In this document: positions 34,786 to 43,204 of the stretch, piece by piece
How positions within the stretch are numbered: the stretch's first letter is position 1
How the letters are laid out: every line of letters starts with the position of its first letter
Assembly: GCA_028247315.1 (NCBI GenBank)
Contig: JAOKFZ010000012.1
Coordinates: 1 to 45,495, forward strand
DNA length: 45,495 nt
Origin: Bacteroidia bacterium
GTDB lineage: Bacteria; Bacteroidota; Bacteroidia; NS11-12g; UBA9320
Reading direction: 5' to 3'
Made by a program: the position numbers and the translations under genes
The notes under the pieces: generated by a model
Databases searched by the model: none
What the model saw: the letters and a program-made list of their open reading frames with translations, nothing else
Told to the model about the DNA's origin: nothing

Positions 34786-34878
34786 TTACTTCTTTTTCTT
34801 GTGTCTATTTTTTCTTAGACGTTTCTTACGCTTGTGTGTAGCAATCTTGTGTCTCTTTCTTTTCTTACCGCTTGGCAT
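34786..34878 (-). CDS. AURKAIP1/COX24-type tiny basic protein (30 residues)
   Basis: This 30-residue, almost entirely basic protein (MPSGKKRKRHKIATHKRKKR, then LRKNRHKKKK) matches the short Bacteroidota proteins annotated as AURKAIP1/COX24 domain-containing. The mitochondrial counterparts are small-subunit ribosomal proteins, so a ribosome-bound role is likely. It has a clean ATG and a TAA stop, lies 19 bases before rng and 22 after the lipoprotein gene, and is too short for usual gene-length cut-offs. Confidence 0.9.
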   Translation of the reverse strand: MPSGKKRKRHKIATHKRKKRLRKNRHKKKK

Positions 34879-34900
34879 AATGTATATATTTTAAAATGTT

Positions 34901-35383
34901 TTAATTTAATTTTTTGCGAATCTCAGCAAGTTTGACTTTATACTCCTGATTTTCGGGCTGCAAAAGTATTAATTTTTCAAACCTTTTCTCAGCTTTTTCT
35001 AATTGACCTGATTCTATTGAAAAAAGACCTAGATGATAGATGGCTCTTAGGTTGTTCGTATCAGCCCTAGACACCGCTAATAATTTCATTATGCCTTCAT
35101 TCATAACCAATGACATATCGTTGGTTTCTTTGCCTTGAGAAATATTTGCAAGAGCATTATCCACTGCTGCTTCTAGATCTGCATCTGGAGCAATAGTGAC
35201 ATCATTCACTCGCATGGGTGACTGTTCGCTCTCTGTTGTCGCTTCATCGCCGTGATCGTGTCCATCGTGATTTTCGGTAACTTCTGATGTGGTACTGTTA
35301 CATCCTGCCTGGGTGAGGCCTACCATAAGTGCTATACCAAACACCAGAATGATGGTGTTGAAAATAGTTAATTTTCCTTTCAA
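34901..35383 (-). CDS. TPR-containing lipoprotein with His/Asp-rich linker
   Basis: This 160-residue protein has a lipoprotein signal (hydrophobic residues 8-26, then LTQAGC), a low-complexity linker rich in histidine, aspartate and glutamate (NHDGHDHGDEATTESEQ), and a C-terminal pair of TPR-like helices (RAIYHLGLFSIESGQLEKAE, then KRFEKLILLQPENQEYKVKL). The linker could bind metal, but that is inference. The start is TTG at 35383, since the only ATG downstream would leave too short a signal. It is encoded between HU and the AURKAIP1-type gene in a nucleic-acid-related operon, where a lipoprotein is not obviously expected. Confidence 0.8.
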   Translation of the reverse strand: MKGKLTIFNTIILVFGIALMVGLTQAGCNSTTSEVTENHDGHDHGDEATTESEQSPMRVNDVTIAPDADLEAAVDNALANISQGKETNDMSLVMNEGIMKLLAVSRADTNNLRAIYHLGLFSIESGQLEKAEKRFEKLILLQPENQEYKVKLAEIRKKLN

Positions 35384-35408
35384 ATGTATATACTGAGGGA
35401 TTATTTAA

Positions 35409-35687
35409 TTAGTTTTCTTTAACTTTTTCTACAAAAGTCTTAGCTGGCTTAAATTTTGGAATATTATGAGCAGGTATCGTAATCTGTGTGTTTTTCGAAA
35501 TATTTCGTGCAATTTTTTGAGCTCTTCGTTGGACAACAAAACTCCCAAAACCTCTAAAATAAACGTTCTCTCCATTGATTAGTGAACCTTTTACAATTTT
35601 GAAGAAACTTTCTACTGTTTCTTGCACAACTGCTTTCTCAACGCCAGTACGTTCTGAAATCTCGTTAACTACTTCTGATTTAGTCAT
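35409..35687 (-). CDS. HU/IHF-family DNA-binding protein
   Basis: This 92-residue nucleoid protein bends and compacts DNA as a dimer. It has the helical base (TKSEVVNEISERTGVEKAVV), the conserved saddle strand FRGFGSFVVQRRAQKIARN, the arm tip PAHNIPKFKPAKTF and a short basic C-terminus. It is the first gene of the minus-strand operon leading to rng and rlmH, and is divergent from mutY with 86 bases between the start codons. A TACTTTTG box lies 29 bases before its ATG. Confidence 0.95.
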   Translation of the reverse strand: MTKSEVVNEISERTGVEKAVVQETVESFFKIVKGSLINGENVYFRGFGSFVVQRRAQKIARNISKNTQITIPAHNIPKFKPAKTFVEKVKEN

Positions 35688-35716
35688 ATGTTCCTCATTT
35701 TTTTATGGTTATCTTG

Positions 35717-35724
35717 CAAAAGTA
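35717..35724 (-). promoter_or_regulatory. -7 box of the HU-rng operon promoter
   Basis: The minus strand reads TACTTTTG, an exact TAnnTTTG match. The expected -33 region is AT-rich without an exact TTG. The box sits between the divergent HU and mutY genes. Confidence 0.5.
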
Positions 35725-35773
35725 TATTATTTATTCTTAATAAATTGCGGATATACCTTTTTTTGCGAAACTT

Positions 35774-36823
35774 TTGAATTTCAATAATTTACTCATAGAC
35801 TGGTACACTATTCATAAACGTGACTTGCCATGGCGACACACAAAGGATGCTTACAAGATATGGCTATCTGAGGTAATGCTCCAACAAACACGTGTAGCTC
35901 AAGGGCTGCCCTATTATGAAAAATTCGTAGAGCGTTATCCTACGATTTATGATATGGCACAAGCTGATGAGCAAGAAATTCTAACCCTTTGGCAAGGATT
36001 GGGATACTACTCTAGAGCTCGGAATATGCATGCTGCTGCCAAAACAGTGACGGATGATTACTCCGGAGTTTTTCCGAATAACTACAAAGATATTTTGTCT
36101 CTAAAAGGAGTCGGCGAATATACAGCTGCAGCCATTGCTAGCTTTGCTTTTGGCCTACCACATCCGGTTGTCGACGGCAATGTATATCGTGTAATCTCTC
36201 GAATGTTTGCTATAAAAGAACCCATAAACAAACCCCTTGGCCAAAAAGCTATTCGTGCTGCTGTGAGTGAAATTTTTGACACAAAACGCCCTGCTCTATT
36301 TAACCAAGCCATTATGGAATTTGGTGCTTTACACTGCACACCAAAGAATCCACTGTGTACTTCCTGTCCGCTTCAGGATAATTGCCTTGCCAATGAAAAA
36401 GGCTTGGTAAATACACTGCCTCACAAGCAAGGGAAAACAAAAGTAAAGAGTGTAGTGCATAGTTACTTGTATTTTCAACACAAAGAAAATACGTACATCG
36501 AAAAACGTAAATCGGGTATTTGGCAAAATTTACATCAATTTCCTCTTACAGAAGAAAACCTAACGCTATTTGAACTAATAGAGAACGCTAATCTGCTGAT
36601 AGAAAACAAAGTATCTCTAGAAATAGGTCCTTCTTTTAGTACAACTCACTTACTGTCTCACCGTAAAATAACTGCTCACTTTTACACAATATACTTAGAC
36701 AAAAAGCCTATTTTTTCAAAAAGCAATATATTTGAAATAGATTTGGGACAAATGGGGGCCATATACCCGACGAGTGTGCTCACTCAGAAGTTTCTCAACC
36801 AACAAAAAAAAGATGATAAATAA
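35774..36823 (+). CDS. mutY: MutY, A/G-specific adenine glycosylase
   Basis: MutY removes adenine mispaired with 8-oxoguanine. The 349-residue protein has the N-terminal KRDLPWRHTKDAYKIWLSEV and MLQQTRV motif (catalytic glutamate region), the helix-hairpin-helix LKGVGEYTAAAIASFAFG, the catalytic aspartate in VDGNVYRV, the iron-sulfur cysteines in CTPKNPLCTSCPLQDNC, and a C-terminal NUDIX-like 8-oxoG-recognition domain. The start is TTG at 35774, giving the usual M-N-F beginning; the frame upstream (open to 35744) has no ATG. It overlaps ssb by 11 bases and begins the mutY-ssb-gldE-gldD operon. Confidence 0.96.
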   Translation: MNFNNLLIDWYTIHKRDLPWRHTKDAYKIWLSEVMLQQTRVAQGLPYYEKFVERYPTIYDMAQADEQEILTLWQGLGYYSRARNMHAAAKTVTDDYSGVFPNNYKDILSLKGVGEYTAAAIASFAFGLPHPVVDGNVYRVISRMFAIKEPINKPLGQKAIRAAVSEIFDTKRPALFNQAIMEFGALHCTPKNPLCTSCPLQDNCLANEKGLVNTLPHKQGKTKVKSVVHSYLYFQHKENTYIEKRKSGIWQNLHQFPLTEENLTLFELIENANLLIENKVSLEIGPSFSTTHLLSHRKITAHFYTIYLDKKPIFSKSNIFEIDLGQMGAIYPTSVLTQKFLNQQKKDDK

Positions 36824-37271
36824 AGTAATACTAGTAGGTAATTTGGGTAAAGATCCTGAAGTGAAATACCTCGACGCCAACAAAGTTGTTGCCACTCTTG
36901 CTCTAGCTACAAGTGAGCGATATACTGACAAAAATGGTAACAAAGTAGAAAATACAGAATGGCACAACCTAGAAATGTGGGACGGCCTTGCCAAAGTAGC
37001 AGAGAAGTACTTGAATAAAGGAAGTATGATCTACGTAGAAGGTAGACTAAAAACAGATATGTACGAGAAAGATGGTATAAAAAGGTATAGCACCAAAATA
37101 CGTGTATCTTCAATGAACATGTTAGGTAAATCTGGCGGAGGAAACAATGCAGGTGGCGGAGCTTCAACAGCTGAACAACAGCCAAGTGCTCCAGTAAAAG
37201 AGGTTGAAAAACACAATGAGGCAGCCATTGAAAGCATCATAGATGAAGGAGATGATGACCTTCCATTTTAA
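36813..37271 (+). CDS. ssb: Single-stranded DNA-binding protein
   Basis: SSB coats single-stranded DNA in replication and repair. The 152-residue product starts MINKVILVGNLGKDPEVKYL, with the OB-fold pattern continuing through NKVVATLALATSERYTDKNG, TEWHNLEMWDGLAKVAEKYL and SMIYVEGRLKTDMYEKDG. A glycine-rich linker leads to the acidic tail DEGDDDLPF that recruits partner proteins. A longer reading from 36774 is open but would add 13 residues with no family match; the ATG at 36813 is right. It overlaps mutY and is 15 bases before gldE. Confidence 0.96.
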   Translation: MINKVILVGNLGKDPEVKYLDANKVVATLALATSERYTDKNGNKVENTEWHNLEMWDGLAKVAEKYLNKGSMIYVEGRLKTDMYEKDGIKRYSTKIRVSSMNMLGKSGGGNNAGGGASTAEQQPSAPVKEVEKHNEAAIESIIDEGDDDLPF

Positions 37272-37286
37272 CCTAGATATACGACA

Positions 37287-38693
37287 TTGAAAAGCGACTC
37301 CGAGCCCTATCAACAGATATTTTTTTTATTACAGGCTACACAAGATTCGACTGTAGGTTCCGATTTACTTGTGGGTATTTTCGGCTTTTTGGTTATTCTC
37401 ATTTTCCTTGGTTTATCTGCCCTATTCTCTAGTTCAGAAAATGCTTTCTTTAGCCTTAGTCCTGGTCATCTCGTAGAGCTTAATGATGAGAATACGCCTG
37501 CTAGCATGGTAGCTCTAGACCTCATAAACGAGCCCAATAGGAAGACTGGTACACGTAGGCTATTGGCCACTATTTTGTTGATGAACAATCTCATCAATAT
37601 CTTCATCGTTATATTTTCGAGTTGGTTATTTGAGCGTGTTTTTCATTTTTCTAGTTTAGACCTTGGTATAATTCTGCTATCTGCAGAAATCATTTCATTT
37701 TTATTTCAAGTAGTCCTTATCACCTTCTTACTAGTACTCATTGGTGAGATTATTCCCAAAATATATGCAACACAAAACAACTTAAAGATAGTACGACTCA
37801 TGAGCAGGCCGCTTAAGGTATGCTACACTATCTTCAAACCAGTTGTATTAAGCCTTGCGGCTAGTTCATCCATATTCGATAAATACCTCAAAAACAGACA
37901 ACACAGCATTTCTATGGAGGAGATAAGCCAGGCTATTGACATTGCAGACGGAAACAAGGAGATAGAAGAAAAGCACATTTTAAAAGGACTAATCAACTTT
38001 GGTAATACCAGCGTGAAGCAAATAATGAAGCCACGTACAGAGGTTAACTGTATTGATATTACGACTGATTCACAAGAATTACTCGACATCATCATAGACT
38101 GGAGTTACAGCCGTATTCCTGTGTACGAAGAAACCTTTGACCAGGTACGTGGCATACTTTATATCAAAGATTTATTGCCACACATCCACAAGAAAACTAA
38201 CTTCAAATGGAGGGACCTGATACGTCCTACTATGTTTGTACCAGAGCACAAAAAAATTGATGATTTGCTACAGGAGTTTCAAGACAAACGTGTACACATG
38301 GCTATAGTAGTAGACGAATATGGAGGGACCAGCGGGATAGTTACCATGGAGGACATCCTAGAGGAAGTATTTGGCGAGATAAAAGATGAGTTTGATGAGG
38401 AAGATCTCTCCTACTCTAAGCTAGACAATAACACATACATATTTGAAGGCAAAACCGCTTTGCATGACATTTCTAAAATACTGGAACTTGCACCAGACTA
38501 CTTTGAAAAAGTAAAGGGGGATGCTGATACGCTAGGCGGATTACTTATGGAAATACAAGAGAAAATACCCCGTAAGGGCGAAAAAATAATCTTTGACAAT
38601 ATTACGTTTACCGTAGAGAGTGCTGACTCTAGAAGAATAAAACGTGTAAAATTGAGTATTGCCAGAACTCTACTTGAAGCAGATGAAAAATGA
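37287..38693 (+). CDS. gldE: GldE, gliding-associated CNNM/CorC-like membrane protein
   Basis: GldE is a membrane protein linked to gliding motility and works with GldD. The 468-residue protein has a DUF21 transmembrane region (about residues 25-195, four hydrophobic helices, with ALFSSSENAFFSL), two CBS-like domains (KQIMKPRTEVNCIDI, YSRIPVYEETFDQVRGILYI, MAIVVDEYGGTSGIVTMEDI) and a C-terminal CorC/HlyC domain. The architecture resembles magnesium-transport regulators, so a transport role is possible. The start is TTG at 37287 and gives a typical D-S-E-P N-terminus. It overlaps gldD as ATGA. Confidence 0.94.
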   Translation: MKSDSEPYQQIFFLLQATQDSTVGSDLLVGIFGFLVILIFLGLSALFSSSENAFFSLSPGHLVELNDENTPASMVALDLINEPNRKTGTRRLLATILLMNNLINIFIVIFSSWLFERVFHFSSLDLGIILLSAEIISFLFQVVLITFLLVLIGEIIPKIYATQNNLKIVRLMSRPLKVCYTIFKPVVLSLAASSSIFDKYLKNRQHSISMEEISQAIDIADGNKEIEEKHILKGLINFGNTSVKQIMKPRTEVNCIDITTDSQELLDIIIDWSYSRIPVYEETFDQVRGILYIKDLLPHIHKKTNFKWRDLIRPTMFVPEHKKIDDLLQEFQDKRVHMAIVVDEYGGTSGIVTMEDILEEVFGEIKDEFDEEDLSYSKLDNNTYIFEGKTALHDISKILELAPDYFEKVKGDADTLGGLLMEIQEKIPRKGEKIIFDNITFTVESADSRRIKRVKLSIARTLLEADEK

Positions 38694-39265
38694 GTAAACT
38701 ATTTTCTTACATACTAGGATGCTGCTTTCTAATGGTAGGATGTACGGACTATATACCAAAGCCAAAGGCATATCCACGGATATACTACCCAGAACGCAAT
38801 TTTACTGAAATAGATACCGATTGCCCCTTCTCATTTGAAATACCAAACTACAGCAAACTCGTTCCATACGCACAAGACCATGAGCCTTGTTGGTATAATC
38901 TGATGTACCCACAATTTAATGCAACGCTTCACCTAAGCTACATTGAGATTAAGTCCACAGCAGACTTAGATAGCCTAACAGAAGATGCATATAAAATGGT
39001 CTTTAAACCGCACCTACAGCGTGCGGAGGAAATAATAGAGCGAGAAATCAGTGATACAGCAAAAGGTTTTTCGGGGTTAATCTATGACCTACAAGGCAAA
39101 ACAGCTACTCCTCTCAACTTTTATATCACAGACAATAAAAAGCATTTTTTTCGCGGGTCATTTTACTTCAATACAAGAACTTCCCAAGATAGCGTTATGC
39201 CTATCTACAATTTTATTAATGAGGACATAATGCGGTGCATTAGGACCTTTGAGTTTAAACTTTAA
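38690..39265 (+). CDS. gldD: GldD, gliding motility lipoprotein
   Basis: GldD is a lipoprotein required for gliding in Flavobacterium. The 191-residue product has a lipobox ending in MVGC (cysteine at residue 18) and the family-specific start YIPKPKAYPRIYYPER, then FSFEIPNYSKLVPY, PCWYNLMYPQFNATLHLSYI and the C-terminal FFRGSFYFNTRTSQDSVMPI. It is fused by overlap to gldE, the standard gldE-gldD order. It converges with the M23 peptidase gene, seven bases apart. Confidence 0.95.
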   Translation: MSKLFSYILGCCFLMVGCTDYIPKPKAYPRIYYPERNFTEIDTDCPFSFEIPNYSKLVPYAQDHEPCWYNLMYPQFNATLHLSYIEIKSTADLDSLTEDAYKMVFKPHLQRAEEIIEREISDTAKGFSGLIYDLQGKTATPLNFYITDNKKHFFRGSFYFNTRTSQDSVMPIYNFINEDIMRCIRTFEFKL

Positions 39266-39272
39266 ACAAGCA

Positions 39273-40154
39273 CTATCTTACCCGTAATGTCCTTCCGATA
39301 CGTAGGGTCGTAGTCCTACTAATACGATTTAATCTGCATATCCTGTTTACCGTTGTGCCATAACGTTGTGCTAGGCCAGATAAGGTGTTCCCTCTGCGTA
39401 TCTTATGGTATCTACGTGCATTGAGAGGTGCTACATTTGCTCTTGTATTTCCCTTTTTGATGTACGGAAACCATGTGTGATTGACAGTTACTTGATCACT
39501 TTTGAGCGTGAAGGTAGTGAAATCTATTATTCGAGAAGGATCAAAAGCTTGTCCCATAAGCATCGTCTGAAAATGTAAGTGCGTACCGGTACTGCGTCCT
39601 GTGCTGCCACCGTAACCTATTACTTGCCCTGCACGGATCGTTTGATTCACTGTTACTATAGTTTCGCTGAGATGAGCGTAGAGCGTCTCTAAACCGTTGT
39701 AGTGGCGTACCATAACATAGTTACCAAAACCTCCAGGATTGTACCGTTGTATGCGGACCACACCATCAAAAGCTGCATATACTGGGTCACCAATATCGAG
39801 GTCTATGTCTATCCCCTTGTGCCAGCGGCTTCTTCTCCAGCCGTATTTACTAGTTATACGCCCGTTGAAAGGGTGCACATACTCACAGCCTTCTTCTACA
39901 AGGTCGAGCGTGTACCCTAATTTCATCAATTTGTAGTCATAGGCTGGGCTGTCTATATTTCTGGCGTTCCAATCTTGGCCATATATATTCTGTGCGGGCA
40001 ATAGATCTAAGTCAAAATCCGAAGATACTATCTCCTTTACGCTTCGTTCTAAACGGATGTCTACCGTGTCTACTTGTGCCAATGAGCTAGCACACAAAGC
40101 ACACGATAGTGCTAGTAAACTACTTCTCCAATATTGCTCTAATCTCTTTCTCAT
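39273..40154 (-). CDS. M23 peptidoglycan endopeptidase with C-terminal LysM
   Basis: This 293-residue exported hydrolase has a signal peptide (about residues 1-26, ending SLAQ), a zinc M23 domain with HKGIDIDLDIGDPVYAAFDG (histidine and aspartate ligands), YAHLSETIV and STGTHLHFQTM (HxH), and a LysM domain at the end (YHKIRRGNTLSGLAQRYGTT, then a second half ending RIGRTLRVR). It should cut or remodel peptidoglycan in the periplasm. Its ATG lies inside the end of ribF (35-base overlap). Confidence 0.94.
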   Translation of the reverse strand: MRKRLEQYWRSSLLALSCALCASSLAQVDTVDIRLERSVKEIVSSDFDLDLLPAQNIYGQDWNARNIDSPAYDYKLMKLGYTLDLVEEGCEYVHPFNGRITSKYGWRRSRWHKGIDIDLDIGDPVYAAFDGVVRIQRYNPGGFGNYVMVRHYNGLETLYAHLSETIVTVNQTIRAGQVIGYGGSTGRSTGTHLHFQTMLMGQAFDPSRIIDFTTFTLKSDQVTVNHTWFPYIKKGNTRANVAPLNARRYHKIRRGNTLSGLAQRYGTTVNRICRLNRISRTTTLRIGRTLRVR

Positions 40155-41049
40155 CCTCTTTCAATTGGTTTATTAGCGACTGTAAATCATCAAATTTTTG
40201 CTCGTCACGCGTGCGTGAAACAAAAGCAATGGTTATATCTTTGTGGTACACATTCTGATTAAAATCAAAAAGGTGTACCTCAATACTCCATTTCTTGTCA
40301 TCAAAAGTAGGATTGTAACCAACATTTAACATCCCTTCAAACTTTTTTTCGTCGATATATACCCACACTGCGTACACACCATTTCTAGGAATGAGCTTAT
40401 AGCTGCTATTTACTCGTATGTTGGCCGTTGGGTATCCAATTGTAGTACCTCTTTGCAGGCCTTCTTCGACCTTGCCACGGAGGACATAGGCTGTTCCCAA
40501 ATATTCTCCTGCCTGATGTACCTCTCCATTGAGCAATGCTTGACGTATTTTGGTACTACTTACTATACTCTCACTTATATCTTGAGCAGGAATCTCTTCT
40601 AGCTCAAAACCATAGGTTTCTGCAAAGAGAACCATCTCTTGCATTCCTCCCTCCCTATTCCTACCAAAACGATGATCATATCCTATAATAAGCTTAGTAA
40701 GGTGTAATTTCTCTACCAAGATATCGCGTACAAACTCGTCTGCACGCAGTCTACTGAGCTCTTGCGTAAACGGCATAATAATAAGGTAGTCTATACCTAA
40801 AGCGGAAACCAAGTCTACTTTTTCCTCTATGGTACTCAGTAGCTTTAACTCATTGTCATCTGGATATAGTACCAGCCGTGGATGAGGATAAAAGGTAAGC
40901 AATACACTTACCCCTCCTATCTGTACCGCTTCTTCTACTACTTGTCTTAGTATTTTTTGATGCCCAAAATGTACCCCATCAAACGTGCCCTGGGTAAGAA
41001 TGACTGGCTTTCCTGGCTTAAACTCTGCTATGTCGTAGATTACTTTCAA
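40120..41049 (-). CDS. ribF: RibF, bifunctional riboflavin kinase/FAD synthetase
   Basis: RibF converts riboflavin to FMN and then FAD. The 309-residue protein has an N-terminal FAD-synthetase domain (TQGTFDGVHFGHQKILRQV, IGYDHRFGRNREGG, SSTKIRQALLNGEV) and a C-terminal flavokinase domain (GTTIGYPTANIRVN, NGVYAVWVYIDEKKFEGMLN, VGYNPTF, EVHLFDFNQ). Motifs and length are complete. The start is TTG at 41049, overlapping the truB stop (TTGA). Supplying FAD links it functionally to the NQR complex and ApbE in this window, though they are not in one operon. Confidence 0.96.
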   Translation of the reverse strand: MKVIYDIAEFKPGKPVILTQGTFDGVHFGHQKILRQVVEEAVQIGGVSVLLTFYPHPRLVLYPDDNELKLLSTIEEKVDLVSALGIDYLIIMPFTQELSRLRADEFVRDILVEKLHLTKLIIGYDHRFGRNREGGMQEMVLFAETYGFELEEIPAQDISESIVSSTKIRQALLNGEVHQAGEYLGTAYVLRGKVEEGLQRGTTIGYPTANIRVNSSYKLIPRNGVYAVWVYIDEKKFEGMLNVGYNPTFDDKKWSIEVHLFDFNQNVYHKDITIAFVSRTRDEQKFDDLQSLINQLKEDEKEIRAILEK

Positions 41050-41744
41050 TCGGCGAATTGCTGTGCGAATTTGAAAAAATCCTCAGTCTCTTTTATATCC
41101 TCCATATCCACGGCATTTTCTATAGCATAGTTTCCAATACTCGTACGCACTAAACTACTCATATATGCACCGCTGTCTAAGACTATGCCTAAGTCTCTAG
41201 CCAGTGAGCGTATATAGGTCCCCTTGCTGCAATGTATCTCAAAGCTAATCTCCGGAAAATTAGTAGCGTCAACCTCATATTTACTGATGTGAGCATCACG
41301 TATTTTGAGTTCTACAGTCTCTCCTTTACGAGCATGTTCGTATGCCCTTTTGCCATTCACTTTTACCGCACTATGCTGCGGCGGCACTTGCTTTATATCA
41401 CCTCTAAAAAGGTTTATCTTTTCTTCTAAAAATGATCGGGTAATATGCTCCGTAGGATAGGTCCCATCTACTTCAGTTTCTAAGTCGAAGGATGGTGTAG
41501 TCTTACCAATAACAAACGTACCAGTGTACGCTTTTTTTTGTGATTGAATACCTTCTATTTTTTTGGTGTATTTACCATAGCATACGATGAGCATCCCCGT
41601 AGCCAGAGGGTCAAGCGTACCTGCATGCCCTATTTTTTTGATGCGTGAGATGTTGCGAAGCTTTTTTACCACATCAAAACTAGTCCACCGTAATGGCTTA
41701 TTGATCAGTAAAAAACCTCCTTCTTCTATGCTAAGTTCATTCAT
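41046..41744 (-). CDS. truB: TruB, tRNA pseudouridine55 synthase
   Basis: TruB makes pseudouridine 55 in the T-loop of tRNAs. The 232-residue protein has GGFLLINKPLRWTSFDVVKK, the catalytic aspartate in GHAGTLDPLATGMLIV, YTGTFVIGKTTPSFDLE, QVPPQHSAVKVNGKRAYEHA and CSKGTYIRSLARDLG. A TTG at 41759 would add five residues, but the ATG at 41744 lies one base after the lptF/G stop and is the natural start. It lies in the minus-strand operon between lptF/G and ribF. Confidence 0.95.
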   Translation of the reverse strand: MNELSIEEGGFLLINKPLRWTSFDVVKKLRNISRIKKIGHAGTLDPLATGMLIVCYGKYTKKIEGIQSQKKAYTGTFVIGKTTPSFDLETEVDGTYPTEHITRSFLEEKINLFRGDIKQVPPQHSAVKVNGKRAYEHARKGETVELKIRDAHISKYEVDATNFPEISFEIHCSKGTYIRSLARDLGIVLDSGAYMSSLVRTSIGNYAIENAVDMEDIKETEDFFKFAQQFAD

Positions 41745-41745
41745 A

Positions 41746-42828
41746 CTATTTCTGTGCAAGTTTATACATCACAAGTGCTATTCCAGCAAAAATGAGATTA
41801 GGAATGGTTACCGCCAATAGCGGATGCAACGCACCACTGCTGCCGTAGGCCAAGAAAAACTGGAATACAACCAAAAAAGTAAAACTAATTAATAGTCCAA
41901 CTCCGAGATTAAGTCCTATGCCACCTCTCGATTTTTTGGAAGCAACGCTAACGCCTATTATGGTTAAGATGATCATAGCAAACGGCATAGCAAAACGTTT
42001 GTATCTCTCTGTTGTGTAGAAAAAAGTGTTACCTGTTCCACGCATTTCTTCTAAAACGATCATCTCATCCAGTTCTACAAGGTTAAACATTTGTACATCA
42101 TCATTTTTCCTGAAAAAGTCTTCTGGATTAAATGGAATCATGGTATCTAAAGTGGTTCCTCTATTGAGTATCTCTGCACCGTCTATAAACTCTCTAGACC
42201 ACCACTTACTGAGCTGCCATACCTGTCCTTCTTTGTTCCAATTTAGTCTATCCGCGTATAGCTTAGATTTCAGATCGCCATCTACTACGTGCTCCAGACT
42301 TACTTTGAATCCTGCACTATCACTAAAATTAAAATTACCGATACTCATAATAATACCCGGAGATATCTGTGTCTTTATTTGCGAAGCGGTATAATGCGTC
42401 CTGTCACGTATGTACTCGTTTTCAAAAACCACACGAGTCTTGTCTGCTTTGGGTATAATCCATGCGAAAAGTGAGAAAGACACCAAAGCCAGTAAGATAC
42501 TAGTAAGAACATAAGGTCGTAAAAATCTTCTATAAGACACTCCGCTGGCTAGTATGGCAATAATCTCGCTATTCTGTGCCATTTTTGATGTAAAGAATAT
42601 AACGGAGATAAATACGAATACAGGGCTGAATAAGTTGAGTAAGAACGGCACCCAGTTGACATAGTAATCAAATATAACCTCAGTGAATGGAGCATTGTTC
42701 TCCATAAACTCGTCTATTTTTTCCGAAAGATCAAAGACAATAATAATCACTGTAAATAGACCCAGGGCAAGGATAAACGCTCCTAAAAATCGTTTAATAA
42801 TATACCAGTCTATTTTCGTTAATTTCAT
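41746..42828 (-). CDS. LptF/LptG-family lipopolysaccharide export permease
   Basis: This 360-residue inner-membrane permease belongs to the YjgP/YjgQ family that, with LptB, extracts LPS from the inner membrane. Hydrophobic segments cluster at residues 12-32, 52-75, 98-118 and near the C-terminus (about 270-355), with a periplasmic beta-jellyroll domain between them. KIDWYIIKRFLGAF at the start is typical. Whether it is LptF or LptG cannot be settled from one copy. It is 22 bases downstream of the four-helix-bundle gene and adjoins truB. Confidence 0.92.
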   Translation of the reverse strand: MKLTKIDWYIIKRFLGAFILALGLFTVIIIVFDLSEKIDEFMENNAPFTEVIFDYYVNWVPFLLNLFSPVFVFISVIFFTSKMAQNSEIIAILASGVSYRRFLRPYVLTSILLALVSFSLFAWIIPKADKTRVVFENEYIRDRTHYTASQIKTQISPGIIMSIGNFNFSDSAGFKVSLEHVVDGDLKSKLYADRLNWNKEGQVWQLSKWWSREFIDGAEILNRGTTLDTMIPFNPEDFFRKNDDVQMFNLVELDEMIVLEEMRGTGNTFFYTTERYKRFAMPFAMIILTIIGVSVASKKSRGGIGLNLGVGLLISFTFLVVFQFFLAYGSSGALHPLLAVTIPNLIFAGIALVMYKLAQK

Positions 42829-42850
42829 ACGGATATGTGCCGTAACAAGC

Positions 42851-43204
42851 CTAGTAACTTGGCTTTATCTTTCTAATGGCTTGTGCAAATAAATTGGAAA
42901 TAGCCACACTTTCCTCGAGTATTGGATTAATGATAGCAGAATCAAGATATTCTTCTTCTGCAATAAGCTCCAGCCAGTATTGACAACCATCACAAGACTC
43001 CTTGGCATCTCCTAGTTTTTTTAAAAAGAAATCGGGATTTTGAGTAACCATCAATCCCTTTGCTTTAATGGCCATATCTGTACAGCGGTCTATCAAGTGA
43101 CCACGCATAAGATTGCACATGGGTATTTCTACAGGCAACACCAATGCTATTTTGAGACAAGTCTTGCTCAGCAGTTTCGCTCGTAGGTATATATCGTCGA
43201 TCAT
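42851..43204 (-). CDS. Four-helix bundle protein (S23/IVS-like, divergent)
   Basis: The 117-residue product is nearly all helical. Its pattern fits the S23/avd-type four-helix bundle fold: IYLRAKLLSKTCLKIALVLP, then HLIDRCTDMAIKAKG, LKKLGDAKESCDGCQYWLEL and ESVAISNLFAQAIRKIK. The similarity is by pattern only. Its ATG overlaps the tgt stop (ATGA), so it is made together with Tgt. Its role in the operon is unknown. Family members are best known from 23S rRNA insertions and diversity-generating retroelements, but neither is present here. Confidence 0.65.
   Translation of the reverse strand: MIDDIYLRAKLLSKTCLKIALVLPVEIPMCNLMRGHLIDRCTDMAIKAKGLMVTQNPDFFLKKLGDAKESCDGCQYWLELIAEEEYLDSAIINPILEESVAISNLFAQAIRKIKPSY

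Noticed and set aside
42851..43204. Diversity-generating retroelement accessory (Avd) protein
   Set aside because: No reverse transcriptase, template repeat or variable repeat is present; only the fold pattern is similar.
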